Below, one piece after another: positions 1 to 10,269 of a stretch of DNA of 64,000 bases (position 1 is its first letter; every line of letters begins with the position of its first letter). Both the position numbers and the translations under genes were made by a program. Below the pieces are notes generated by a model. It made no database searches. It had not been told where the DNA came from and saw only the letters and a program-made list of their open reading frames with translations. The stretch covers positions 80,251,675 to 80,315,674 of the forward strand of contig NC_090322.1 in the NCBI RefSeq assembly GCF_040869045.1, written 5' to 3'. Origin of the DNA: Eurosta solidaginis. Taxonomy: Eukaryota; Arthropoda; Insecta; Diptera; Tephritidae.

Positions 1-299
1 TTGTAAAATGGTGGCATCGAGTAAATCGTCCATGATTACGTCCGCTATTGTCGGAGATAGGGGGTTGCCCATGGGCATTCCAAAGCTTTGCGTATAAGTT
101 TTGTTATCGTACATGAAATAGTTATTGTCCTTCAGACAGAAGTTCAGTATTTTCAGAAACTTATTTCTCGGTATGTTTATTTGGATCTGATGAAACTTAC
201 TCATTATGATTTTGATAGCAAGATATGTGGGTAAGTTAGTGAATAATGACACCACATCGAAGAATACCAATAAGCCGTCTTCGCATATTTCAACCTTCT
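1..299 (-). pseudogene. Penelope-like element RT fragment (core)
   Basis: Translation of the minus strand gives a Penelope-type reverse transcriptase segment with the signature GMPMGNPLSPTIADVIMDDL at about 30-90. Penelope-like elements (PLEs) are a retroelement class distinct from LINEs and LTR elements, coding for an RT plus, usually, a GIY-YIG endonuclease. The fragment runs off the left edge of the window and is cut at 299 by an inserted S repeat; the same element continues at 633. A 13-bp target-site duplication, ATTTCAACCTTCT (287-299 and 620-632), marks the insertion. Family assignment is firm; the clade is not determined. Confidence 0.85.
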
Positions 300-619
300 G
301 TTGTTGTTGTTGTAGCGATTAGGTTACTCCCCGAAGGCTTTGGGGAGTGTTATCGATGTGATGGTCCTTTGTCGGATACAGATCCGATACGTTCCGGTAA
401 CACAGCACCATTAAGGTGCTGGCCCGACCATCTCGGGAACGATTTATATGGCCACATTGAACCTTCAGGCCATCCCTCCCTCCCCACCCCCAAGTTCCAT
501 GAGGAGCTTGGGGTCGCCAGAGCCTCGTCTGTTAGTGAAACGGGATTCGCCGCTCGAAGGTGAGGTTGACAATTGGGTTGGAGAAGCTATATGTTGCGCT
601 ACACAACCCCTTGAATCCC
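300..619 (-). mobile_element. S repeat copy S1 (SINE-like, CAA-tailed)
   Basis: A non-coding 320-bp insertion inside the Penelope-like RT, flanked by a 13-bp target-site duplication. On the minus strand it starts GGGATTCAAGGGGTTGTG and ends in GCTACAACAACAACAACA, so it was inserted by target-primed reverse transcription. Related copies lie at 23004, 25880 and 41286. The tail is the same as the LINE-A tail (GCTACAACAACAAC), which suggests LINE-A enzymes mobilise it. The five-prime end matches that of S3, so this may be the full unit. I see no clear tRNA-like A and B boxes. Confidence 0.8.
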
Positions 620-632
620 ATTTCAACCTTCT

Positions 633-1033
633 CCAACCTATCTTTGAGTCTAAAAGAGCTTATATTGTACTCGTCCGAAATTAAGTCTCAGGAATTTTCC
701 AACAAATTTGGACAAACCATAGCAGGTAAGATTGACCGAGGATGTTATTGGACGTAGAGGTAGATCCGGCTTATGAGTTTTCGGTAAGCCGTACAGTCGT
801 GGCGCATTAGGTGCTGTGCATGTAAGTTGCTGTTTGTCTTTAAAGTTAATTAGTTTGCTTTTGTAGAATTCGTCGACGATGTTGTTCTGTTTCTGTAGCT
901 TGTTAGTTGGGTCACTTCGGGCTAGAAAAATTTTATCTTTTTTTCTTGCACTAGCGCACATCAGACCGCATCAGCTTATTAAAAAGCTAACATTAATAAA
1001 AAAATCCATAAAGCGGTCAGCAAATAAATATCA
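633..1033 (-). pseudogene. Penelope-like element RT fragment (N-terminal)
   Basis: The minus-strand frame at 650-961 encodes the N-terminal RT region with PRLYGLPKTHKPDLPLRPI and a following SSVN motif, characteristic of Penelope RT. It is the upstream part of the copy at 1-299, separated by the S1 insertion. The reading frame is open for about 100 codons and then breaks where LINE-A sequence begins near 1034. It is an old, five-prime-truncated copy. Confidence 0.85.
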
Positions 1034-2243
1034 TAATAAGTTTCTTTGTCTTTCCCCAAGTACTGCCAGCAAGAGATTTGAGGATTTTATTACGGCTCTG
1101 GATTTTCGGTACAATTGCAGCTACATGCTCACCAAAATGTAGATCCTGATCAAACGTCACACCCAAGATTTTGAGGTGTAGGACGGCGGCGTAGTGCCAT
1201 GTTGTTTTTGTTGTAGCAGTGCTTCGCCCCACCCAATAGGTGCGACCGATCACAAATTGTCATCAAATACCTCTAACGGCAGTCCAGGGAAACTTGCTGT
1301 TTCAACAGGGGCGGACCATAATGTGAGGGGTGTTAGAGGCGTTGACACTTTGCAAGCAGGGCATACATTTTGTATGTCGGGGTTGATTCTGGATAGGTAA
1401 GTGTTTAACCTGTTACAGTATCCAGATCGAAGTTGAGTGACTCGCGTTTCCCTGGGGAATGTGCGTTCCTCTTCCGCAAGTTTTGGGGACTGTTCTTTGA
1501 GTACTGAATTCACCGGGCAATTCCTGGCATAAAGGTCCGACGCCTGTTTGTGGAGTTCACTGAGGACCTGCTTGTGCTTTTTTGCTTCATACGGCTGAGT
1601 TCCCAGGTTTCCTCATAATGCTTACGGAGATGACTCCTTAAGCCCCTAGGCGGTGTTTGCTCATCAATCAGATGTCTGTTGGAATGCCCAGGTTTCTGGG
1701 TATTCAACAGGAACTGTTTGTCTCCCTGATGCGGAGTATTTTCGCCTCATTATGTAGATGGTGTTCTGGGGACATAAGAAGACAGCCCGTGGCGGTTCTG
1801 AACGCAGCAGGAAACGATAGTAACTCCTTCTTGTGGCGAAGGTAGCTTTGATATGTAGAATTTAAACAAAAGTGGGGATAGGACACCACCCTGCGGCACC
1901 CCTTGTGTAATTCTTCCGGATTTTGATGTTTCGTTTCTAAATTGCACCGATGCCTGCCGACCACCCAGATAATTTGTGGTCCACCTTTTAAAACATGAGA
2001 GAAGGGTAGACCCTTCCAGGTCTTGCAGTAACGTGCTATGGTTGACCGTATCAAAAGCTTTCGATAGGTCTAGCGCAACGAGTACTGTTTGTGGTGGGAG
2101 ATTTGATGTAAACCGCAATTTATCTGGGTGCCAATGGCATTTAGCACGGTGGTGGTGCTATGCAGTTTTCTGAAGCCATGCTGATGACAGGCTAGCTGCA
2201 ACTTTGCTTTGAAGTAGGGGAGCAAAATGGCTTCAAGCGTTGT
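1034..2243 (-). mobile_element. LINE-A copy A0, scrambled (RT and three-prime end)
   Basis: Two LINE-A blocks on the minus strand. The block 1199-2243 carries RT (VALDLSKAFDTVNH, QGVPQGGVLSPLLF at about 1880-2080) and then jumps to the C-terminal region near 1800, losing the catalytic YADD section. It ends in the family three-prime end at about 1205-1260. The block 1034-1198 encodes ILGVTFDQDLHFGEH and SLAGSTWGK, which belongs to the region missing from the first block but now lies beyond the tail. Several frameshifts occur. It is a rearranged, inactive copy. Confidence 0.85.
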
Positions 2244-2819
2244 TGTTTAATTTAATTTAATTTATTTATTATTACGGCTGTTTAGGCCTAAAACTTAAAC
2301 TACTAAGTACAATTCATTATTATAATCACTTCCCACTAAGCATTTAGATGATTAAATTTTGAATTTCCCTACATATAAATACAATTTGATTACTCTTTCT
2401 GACTAAATAATAATATTATCAAAAAGAAATAATCAAATATGAATACTTTTGATGATCAAAAACTGAAAAGCATTTTTCGATCACTTTTTGGAATCATTTT
2501 TGAAGTCCTTTGATGACTAAATTTTAATATTTCATAAAAACAAACAAAAAGAATAATCAAATATGCTTACCTTTGATGATCAAAAACTGAATATAGTTTT
2601 TCAATCACATTTTGGAATCATATTAAATCAAATGTGTTTACCTTAGGTGGTCAAAAATTTATAATCATTTTTAATTCAGATTTCTGAATCTTTTCTGACT
2701 ATTATTTGACTGAATAATGAATTTTATACTTGTTAAAATTTTACTTTTCATTGAAAATTTTATTTTTTTTTCACATAAACACATTTTTTCAATCATGAAG
2801 TTCAAAAAAATATTTTTAT
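2244..2819. repeat. AT-rich spacer with degenerate direct repeats
   Basis: No coding potential. A (TTTAA/TTTA)n run at 2250-2275 resembles the inverted tail of a LINE. From about 2430 to 2700 there are roughly three degenerate direct repeats of about 90-120 bp, each starting AATCAAATATG or a variant and containing GATGATCAAAAACTGAA. It may be a decayed minisatellite or LINE three-prime UTR. Nothing else recognisable. Confidence 0.5.
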
Positions 2820-3638
2820 TTTTATTTTTATTTATTTATTTATTAGTCTACAAATTTAACAATTAATCAGACTAAAGAAAGTATAGTATAAAAAACAAAC
2901 AAAAGGCTTAGCAACTTAAATATATGATAATTACAAAAATATACTGTATACTTATGTATTAAATAATTCAAATGCAAAGACATACAGAGGTATAGGGGTT
3001 ACACCTTACATATTTAAGGTAGTAAGTAGGTACTTTTTAATCCTGAAAATCGGATCGCATGTATCTAAATTTTTGCAGTGATTATTGAAATCATAACAAA
3101 TACAACGAAGTGGGTCATGCATTTCAAAGTTCGTTCTGCATGTACTTATATGCAGTTGCTGAAAATATCTAGACGTTCTGACTGGCGCGTTGAACTTAAT
3201 TTCGCTAAGCAGAAATGGGCTAGCTATCATCCCTCTTAAGAGTTTTACTATAAATAAAACATTAAGCATGTCCCTACGGCTCTGTAATGTAGGCAACTGT
3301 AATAGTTTTAACCGGCTGCAGTACGGTGGAAGATTCCTTGACGTGTCCCAAGGCAATTGTTTCAAAGCAAAAAGCAAAAACTATTTTTGGACCGATTACA
3401 GTTTATCGCAGTGAATTTGATAACGTGGGCTCCAGATTATCGAAGCATATTCCAATATTGGCCTCACCAATGATGTAAAAAGAGTTTTAGTAACGTACGG
3501 ATCATTAAATTCCTTAGACCACCTTTTCACGAACGCCAAAGTACCTTTAGCCCTATTAACGCAAGTTTCTATATGTAACCTAAAGTCAAGCTTAGGGTCT
3601 ATTGTAACACCTAGGTCAGTGAGTTGGTAACTTGCTTA
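2820..3638 (-). mobile_element. Jockey-superfamily LINE, three-prime fragment
   Basis: Minus-strand translation from 3638 down gives the post-palm region of a LINE RT (LTDLGVTIDPKLDFRLHIE, then LVRPILEYASIIWSPRY). The C-terminal frame at 3006-3377 (SRLKLLQLPTLQSRRDM) follows after a frameshift near 3410. The tail on the minus strand is an AAAT-type run at 2820-2845. The upstream part is missing because a LOA-type element joins at about 3639. Confidence 0.75.
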
Positions 3639-3689
3639 ATAGATAGATAGATGCTGTGAGGTTAAGCACTGCGACCTATTGGTCTATTG

Positions 3690-4971
3690 TGCCCTCATTC
3701 TCTTTACAACACTTCATCCAAGCCGAGTTCTCTGAGAAAATCCAGAATGGTTCTCGGCTTCAGAGAGTGTATGTCATTATTTTCTAGTTTGGATGATCCT
3801 AGGATCCTAAGTCTTCGTCTCGCGACTGCCTCACATTCCTTCAGGATGTGTTCTGCAGACTCATCTTCGACATAACAGAATCGACAGAGGCTACATCTTC
3901 GACATAACAGAATCGACAGAGGCTACTAGCTGATATGCCCAATTTATTCATTTGGCTCTTTAGCCTACAGTGACCTGTGAGTATACCTGTTAAAATCCTA
4001 AGGCTACTTTTTGGGAGGTTAATCATAGCCTTATATCACTTCGAGTTGTACCCTCCTATTAGTGCCTTTGCCTGCCGAAGTCCTGGACTTTCGCGCCAGT
4101 GTTGTTCTCTAAGGCACGCTTCCTTTTGTCTAAAGTCCTCCCTTATTGTATGTGACCCTATTGGCACCATAGGCTCGGGACCTATTGGCTTTCCGACCGC
4201 TGCCATCCTGGCAAGCTCGTCCGCTCGCTCGTTACCATCTACTCCTCTGTGTCCAGGTACCCATGCCAAAAGGATGGTGTTATTGACTCCTAGATTGTTT
4301 AACCTCTCCACGCATTCAAGGACCGTTGATGATTTAATCTCAACTGAAGATAATGCCTTGAATGCAGCTTGACTGTCTCCGAGTATAGCGATTTTCTCGT
4401 TAGTATATCCCCGCTGTAAGTATATCTCTGCACACCGGCTTATGGCGACAACTTCAGCTTGGAAGATGCTCGGATATTTTCCGATTGGTAGGGATATTTT
4501 GGTTCGGGGGCCGAAGATCCCCGCTCCTATGCCCTCCGGTGTCTTCGAGCCATCGGTGTACCATATTATAGTGTGTTCCTCGTGAAGCGCTTCAATCCTG
4601 GAGGTGTCCCACGTACATTTGTTCCCCAGCTCTATTTTGAAGCGCTTCGCAAACTTAATTATCTTCCTCGTATCATCTCTGGGAAGTTGGATAAGTGGAA
4701 TCTGCTCTTGCAGCTTCGCCATGTTCCGTGACTGTATCACTTTGCCTCTTCCACATCCCTCTTTAGCTATGTTTACTAAAGTACTCCTGGCTGCCTGCTC
4801 AAGTATTATATGTAGAGGCGTTAACTCAAGCAGCACTTCTATTGCTGCCGTCGGGCATGTTCGCATGGCTCCCGTAATGCAGACACACGCTAAGCGTTGA
4901 AGCTTCGTGAGCGATTTTTGTACGGTCACCATGGTTGTTCTTGATGCCCACGCAACTGTTCCGTACACTAT
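3690..4971 (-). pseudogene. LOA-type LINE: RNase H and C-terminal region
   Basis: The main frame (4036-4989) encodes the end of the RT and an RNase H domain with its acidic residues in YTDGSKT, the AEVVAI helix, ILGDSQAA and GNERADELA. Downstream (3841-4026) follows a CRFCYVE knuckle. A direct 32-bp duplication at about 3863-3926 shifts the frame inside this knuckle. Some twenty frame-compatible codons follow the duplication before the tail. RNase H would remove RNA from the cDNA hybrid during retrotransposition. Confidence 0.8.
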
Positions 4972-5380
4972 AGCCGTGTTTTTTAACACGCGTATATCCG
5001 TTTACGCTTAAACTTTATATGGACTGCTAAGCGACAAACTTTAAATACACCTCTGAAATTGCTGCGCGTAAATTTTGTCCTACTAAATTTCAATACGCAT
5101 TATACTCAGATGTAACTGAAATATGTGTCTTTGTTTCACCCTATACACTAATTCTATGTATTCTATGTGTGTCCACAATTCATCGCAACGGATTCAGCTA
5201 TATGTTATACCCTATGGCCATCAGAGCGCTGTGTCTCCGCTTTTCGGTACACCCTGTTGCTGTAGCTAGTTGTTTAACCACAGCCGCTAGATGGGTCTCC
5301 TAAGCATTATCTAAGCGAGGATAGGCGTTTTTTTTTCACGCGCAAACGAAACGCATACGCGTGTAAAAAAAAACACGGCT
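4972..5380. mobile_element. MITE-like element with terminal inverted repeats
   Basis: A 409-bp non-coding insertion in the LOA element. Both ends carry AGCCGTGTTTTTT, followed by ACACGCGTAT, in inverted orientation. It is flanked by TAT on both sides (4969-4971, 5381-5383). Removing it with one TAT restores the LOA frame as VRPIIVYGTVAW, so the boundaries are exact. No transposase is present. The superfamily is not determined; a 3-bp duplication would be compatible with several DNA transposon groups. Confidence 0.8.
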
Positions 5381-5395
5381 TATGATAGGTCTCAC

Positions 5396-6032
5396 TATCA
5401 TAGTGTACTGAAATATTTAAATTTATAAAACGAAAATGTTTGTGGTTTGAATGTCTGAACATCAATCTTCTTTATTAAACAAATTCTTTCTCTTTTATGG
5501 ATACATTCTTAACCTACATATTCATAATTACTTTAATACTAAAAATATGTACATTTGTATTAACACTAATCATACATGTAAATTTGTATACACGGTATGC
5601 ATACATGTAGATTTGTAAGCATGGTATGCTTACCTGTAGATTTGTATGCATAGTCTGCATGCATGTAGATTTGTATGCATGCTATGCAGATATGTAAATT
5701 TGTATGCATAGTCTGCATGCATGTAGATTTGTATTCATGCTATGCAGATATGTAAATATGTATACATTCGTCAGCAAATCGATATTCTGTCTGGTTAATT
5801 CTCATGATTGGTTGTATGTAAATATTTTGGTGAGAAACTAAAATTGATAATAAGCAGAATTTATTATTTGTGAACAGACAAGAGTTTCATATTCGGCATT
5901 CCATTGATGATAGGTAACCGCTGTGTTAGGTCAATAATTTGTATAATATTGTAATATGATGAAATGTATTGCATATGAGTTCATGATGCGTAATGCCGCA
6001 AAATTTATTGCATTGGTGGGCATAGACGCTTA
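5396..6032. repeat. Insertion of unknown origin with a 29-bp minisatellite
   Basis: A 637-bp non-coding insertion in the LOA RT between codons for MYCII and VRPII. Its first 14 bases are an inverted copy of adjacent LOA sequence (see findings). Positions 5573-5770 hold about seven copies of a 29-bp unit with the core GTAGATTTGTATGCAT; alternate copies are more alike than neighbours, suggesting a higher-order 58-bp unit. No target-site duplication was found. Confidence 0.7.
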
Positions 6033-7664
6033 ATGATACAGTACATACATCTTAAGATCTTTGGGCTGCATCCCCAGGATCTTCCTGCAATACGTCTGCA
6101 CATCATTATTGCTCTTGTGGCCTTTGATATGGTGTTGTCAACGTGTTTCTTCCATAAGAGCTTAGAGTCAAACGTGACTCCCAAGTATTTCATCTCAGAC
6201 GTGTACTCCATCCATTGTGATTTGCCTAATCCCTTCCAGTTTTCTTCTCCTGGTGAAGGGCACAATGGATGTCTTGTTAGGGTTGATGCTTAGCCCTACC
6301 TCAGTACACCATTCTTTCCTTAACCTCAATGCCCTTTGCATTATGTCGCAAAAGGTGCTCTCAAATTTGCCCCTTACAATGATAACAATATCATCCGCGT
6401 ACCCCTGACATCGGATTCCGTTGTCTGAGAGCCTCTGTAGAAGTTCATCTACTACCAGGCTCCACAGTAGGGGTGACAGGACGCCCCCTTGTGGACATCC
6501 TTTCGTTGTTTTAATCTCTACGGTACCGTCCCCACTTGAGGTTTCGGCAATCCTCGTACGCAATAAGGCGTTTATCCACATACGGATTGGACGTTGTATC
6601 TCTCTTCTCTCGAGTACCCGATTCACACTTTCGTGTGTCGTGTTGTCGAAGGCCCCCTCTATGTCCAAAAATGCGCATAGAGTTAACTCCCCGCACTCGA
6701 AAGCACTTTGGATTTCTGTGGACAGCTGATACAGTGCAGTTTCTGTCGACCTGCCTGTTCTGTATGCATGCTAATCTTTATGTAGTGGCACTCTATCGAG
6801 AGCCTTTGATCTAATCTCGTGGTCTACAATCTTCTCCATTGCTTTAAGAGCAAAGGATGCCAGGCTTATAGGCCTAAAGGACTTAGGATTGGAGTAGTCC
6901 TTTTTAGCCACCTTAGGTATAAAGACCACTTTTGTTCTTCTCCACACCGTCGGGATGTATGCCAGTGCGAGACTATCCCTCATAATCCTGACCAGATGTG
7001 GGATCAATTCCTCGCCCTGCTGCAGAAAGGCTGGATATATACCATCCACTCGCGGAGATTTGTAGCTCTGGAAAGACTTTACTGCCCAATTAACTGTGCC
7101 ATCGTTGAAGAGTTCTTTGGCAAGGTTCCAATCTGTGGGTGTCGGTCTCTCTTCTCGAGCCTCCTCCGCTGAGGTATCCCAGGATGCATCCGGGAAATGC
7201 GCTGCAAGCAGGGCGCGTGCTCTTTCTTCCTCAGTCCTTGAGTAGGTTCCATCAGGGAGCTTAATCGATAGTCGTGTCTCCCTTTGATCCTTGGCTAGTG
7301 CTTTGTGAAGCCTTGCCGCCTCTGGAACCTCCGAAATACCGTCGCAAAATTTCATGAAGCTATTTCTTTTAGCTTTTCTAATCTCTTTGTTATATTTTGT
7401 TAGATTCGCTGTGTATTGCTCCCAGTTTCCCGTGCACCTCGCTTGGTTGAAGAGTTTGCGCACGGTTTTCCTCATTTCCGAGAGTTTCTTCGACCACCAG
7501 GGGGTTTTATTTCCTGGGCCCTTGGATTCTCGGCAGCGAAAGTTAAACGCTTCAATAATGACACGGTTGAAGTTATTAACTCTGGTCTCTAGTTCCATAT
7601 AACTTGTTCCTCTGTTCCTACTATCTATAATAGAAAGATTTCCCTGTATTATATTCCTGAACAT
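6005..7664 (-). pseudogene. LOA-type LINE: reverse transcriptase
   Basis: The frame 7664-6195 encodes the RT. Seen in order: an N-terminal linker with PWWSKKLSEMRK, the fingers (PKSFRPISLASFALKAMEKI), DIEGAF, GCPQGGVLSPLLW and the intact catalytic GYADDIV. One in-frame TAG at 6768-6770 interrupts it just before the conserved HAYRTGRSTE block. A frameshift near 6200-6260 moves the thumb region (MKYLGVTFDSKLLWKKH) into another frame. It copies the element RNA into DNA at the target. Confidence 0.85.
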
Positions 7665-7739
7665 GTCCCAGTTTGTGTTCCTGGGGTTTCACCTTGGTGG
7701 TCCTTCTATGGGTATAGCCACGATGACGAACTGGATAAT

Positions 7740-8400
7740 AAGATGGTCCGACATTGAGGGTTCAGAGGAAACCCCCCAGCTCATCAGCCAGATCGTTACC
7801 CAGGGTTATGTCCAGGACTTCTTCTCTAGACCTAGTGATGAAGGTTGGTGAATTCCCAACGTTGTATATGCTTAGGTCATTACTAATAATAAATTCAAGA
7901 ACGGACTCACCCCTCGAATTGGTGTCTGTGCCGTTCCATACCTCGTGGTGCGCATTCGCGTCACATCCCATGATCAACGGTAATTTTGCCCATCTACAAT
8001 ATTCCGTCAGTTTTTTCACGCCCTCTGGAGGGACCTCGTGGTTGTCTCCCGCAAAATAGGCCGTTGCGAAGACGATGTTCGTTGCCTCTCCTTGTATTAC
8101 CATCGTCGCCTGAACTGCTGCGAGGTCTTGACTCATAAACTCTGTAATGCAAAAATAGTTAATGGAGTTGTTAAGCACTACACACGCTCTTGGTCTTTCT
8201 TGAGAAAGATCCCAAATTACCTTATTATTTCTCCCTTTTAGGCCTCTTACCTGACCCTTATACACCCAAGGTTCTTGGATGAGTGCTATGCCCAGATCTT
8301 CCGAGGCAAACCTGCGTGCTATTACTGCCGAAGTAGCTTTAGCATGGTGCAGGTTGATCTGGGCAACCTTTGTGTATGGGCCGTTTAGTGCTGAAGCCTT
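7740..8400 (-). pseudogene. LOA-type LINE: APE endonuclease
   Basis: Minus-strand translation from about 8400 gives the APE N-terminus (QINLHHAKATSAVIARRF, then LIQEPWV with the metal-binding Glu), GCDANAHHEVWNG with the catalytic Asp and Asn, and TFITRSREEVLDIT. A frameshift near 7762 separates this from the SDHLII motif at about 7740-7752. The enzyme nicks the target DNA to prime reverse transcription. The three-prime end joins the RT linker without a long gap. Confidence 0.8.
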
Positions 8401-8674
8401 AACGGCTCGTCCTCACCGGACAGCCGCAGGTCTTCTCCTCTGTCCTCCAACCCTAGGTCTTCTAAGTTTAGACCTTCCAGTAGCTCCTCTGTTGATGGAG
8501 CTTGCGTAGGCTCTTGACCGGTGATTAACCCGGTTGTTGACCCTGTGGCTGACGAGACACTGGCTGGCCACTGGTTGGATGTTGCTGCCCTGGATGTTGT
8601 TGCTGCCTCCTCGATTTGCTCCCCAGTGCTCTGGACTTGTCCTGGAAAGTGGGTTTTTTCCACACTGGCGTTTC
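8400..8674 (-). pseudogene. LOA-type LINE: ORF1 C-terminal remnant
   Basis: A minus-strand open stretch rich in Glu, Gln, Ser and Thr, ending LRLSGEDEPLRLQH and a stop at 8385. By position it is the tail of the nucleic-acid-binding ORF1 protein, directly before the endonuclease. The rest of ORF1 is gone: LINE-A sequence starts at about 8675. No zinc knuckle remains, so the assignment rests on location. Confidence 0.45.
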
Positions 8675-10269
8675 CCAAGGGCGTCCCGTAGCCTACGCCT
8701 AAGCGCCCCTCCACTACCTTCCAGCAGCCCCGCTGCTCAGCAAGCCACAACAAGTACCCGCTGCTGCTCGCGCCCCACGGCGCCAACAACTCAAACAGCT
8801 GATACCACTCATAACTACTACCTTCGTAGTAGTGTTGGTAGCAATGCTGAGCATCAGCTCCTGCCCCCGTCTTCTCCCTCCTTTTCCGGCAGCAATCGTG
8901 CAGGTCAGCGAAACAGACTCTTAGTCCCTACCTCCGTTTGCACCGTCTGCCAGCACAGAATATATAGGTTTGCGACATCCGCCCAATGCAGCTTCTGCCT
9001 TGGGTGGTGCCACTTTCCTAGATGTTCTGGTCTCCGCGACGGCAACCCCCCGACGGGTTTCGTCGCGCCATGTTGCCAGGTCGCAAACCCAAATCATCCG
9101 GGTAACCCAATGCTTGCCTAAGGACGCCCAGTCCCAGGGCCACAACAGAAATTGCGTCCTGGCCTTCCACAACCCAGGCGTAGTCACCCGTCACTTACCA
9201 CCAGAGTAGCGGCGTCTCCCCTTATGCCCTCCAGAATTCTGCAGTTAAACTGTAATGGACTAACTGGGAAGATTACGGATATAGTCGATTTCATGAAGCG
9301 GCACAACATCCGCATTGCTGCGATTCAAGAGACTAAACTCACAGCAAGATCTGCATTGCAGACCTGCTCTGGGTATAATGTCCACAGGAAAGACCGCGAG
9401 AGCGGAAATGGAGGCGGCCTCACGTTTATCATACACCACTCTGTACAATATTATATATTTGATCCTGGCATCGACCGCAGGGACAATGTCTTAGAACGTC
9501 AAGGCCTAGGCGTAGTCACCCGTCACTTACGCCACTTACAGTGGATACCGCCCTAATATCAGGGCCTTACTCACTGGCAACAATCGCATTATCTTAGGCG
9601 ATTTCAATGCCCATCATGATCTATGGCATTCAAACTTGCGGGCGGACAGTAGGGGTGAGATGTTGGCGGATCAAATAGAAGAAACGACGTTCTGCACAAT
9701 AAACGGAGACGCCCCCATACGTATGGTAGGAAGCTGTCACAGCTCGCCAGATATATCAATCGTGAGCGCAGAACTCGTAAGCTGCGTCAACTGGCAGCCG
9801 ATGGTAACATTGGCATCCGACCACCTGCCCATACTTATTTCGCTCGAGCGTACCGCCGATTTCACCGTTACTGAAAAACGCACTTTCATAAACCTCAAAA
9901 AAGGAAAGTGGGAAGAATATAAATCCTTTACAGACAACCGCTTTGCTGCCCTCCCTATCCCGACTGATGCCCGCCAAAGGGAGCGTGCCTTCCGTAAGGT
10001 CATTGAATCCGCCTCGGCACATTTCATTCCCGCCGGGAGGCCGCAAACTTAGCGAGAGAACGTGACCTTATAAGACAGCTTGATCCAGGCGACCCCCAAA
10101 TAAGGGATATAAACCAACGCATCAGATTGCTTGTGGATGAACTCAAGCGGGCGAAATGGGAGGAGCACCTAAGAGGTTGTAACCTCTCTAGCGGTGTGGG
10201 TAAACTTTGGTCCACCGTAAAGTCCCTATCAAATCCGACTAAGCACAAAGACAAAGTTTCCATCGCTTT
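8675..10269 (+). mobile_element. LINE-A copy A1 (zinc finger 2, APE, RT linker)
   Basis: Starts inside the Pro/Ser/Thr-rich linker, then encodes the second PHD-like finger (CTVCQHRIYRF, GWCHFPRCSG), a TAA stop at 9119-9121, and the APE domain (ILQLNCNGLTG, AAIQETKLT, ILGDFNAHHDLWH, SDHLPI). About 75 bp of APE at 9508-9535 are replaced by a short duplicated patch. A 37-bp deletion near 10038 shifts the frame. The copy stops at 10269, where the five-prime end of copy A2 begins. No RT palm is present. Confidence 0.9.

Larger units (their letters stand above)
3639..8674 (-). mobile_element. LOA-type LINE (APE, RT, RNase H), five-prime truncated
   Basis: One minus-strand element with, in order from 8674 down: the C-terminal end of ORF1 (8385-8672), APE endonuclease (about 7740-8400), RT (6195-7664 and 6005-6265) and RNase H (4036-4989), ending in a TATC-repeat tail near 3645. 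The combination of APE, RT and RNase H with a CCHC-type C-terminus fits the LOA or I group; RT and RNase H motifs look most like LOA/Bilbo. It is interrupted at 4972-6032 by two insertions and cut at 8674 by LINE-A. It carries several frameshifts and stops. Confidence 0.8.

Noticed and set aside
1004..1140. The plus-strand frame 879-1142 as a gene
   Set aside because: It is the reverse of Penelope-like RT joined to LINE-A; no motif on the plus strand.
4962..5408. A transcription terminator hairpin
   Set aside because: The inverted repeat lies inside a dead LINE reading frame of a eukaryote and is explained by templated repair.
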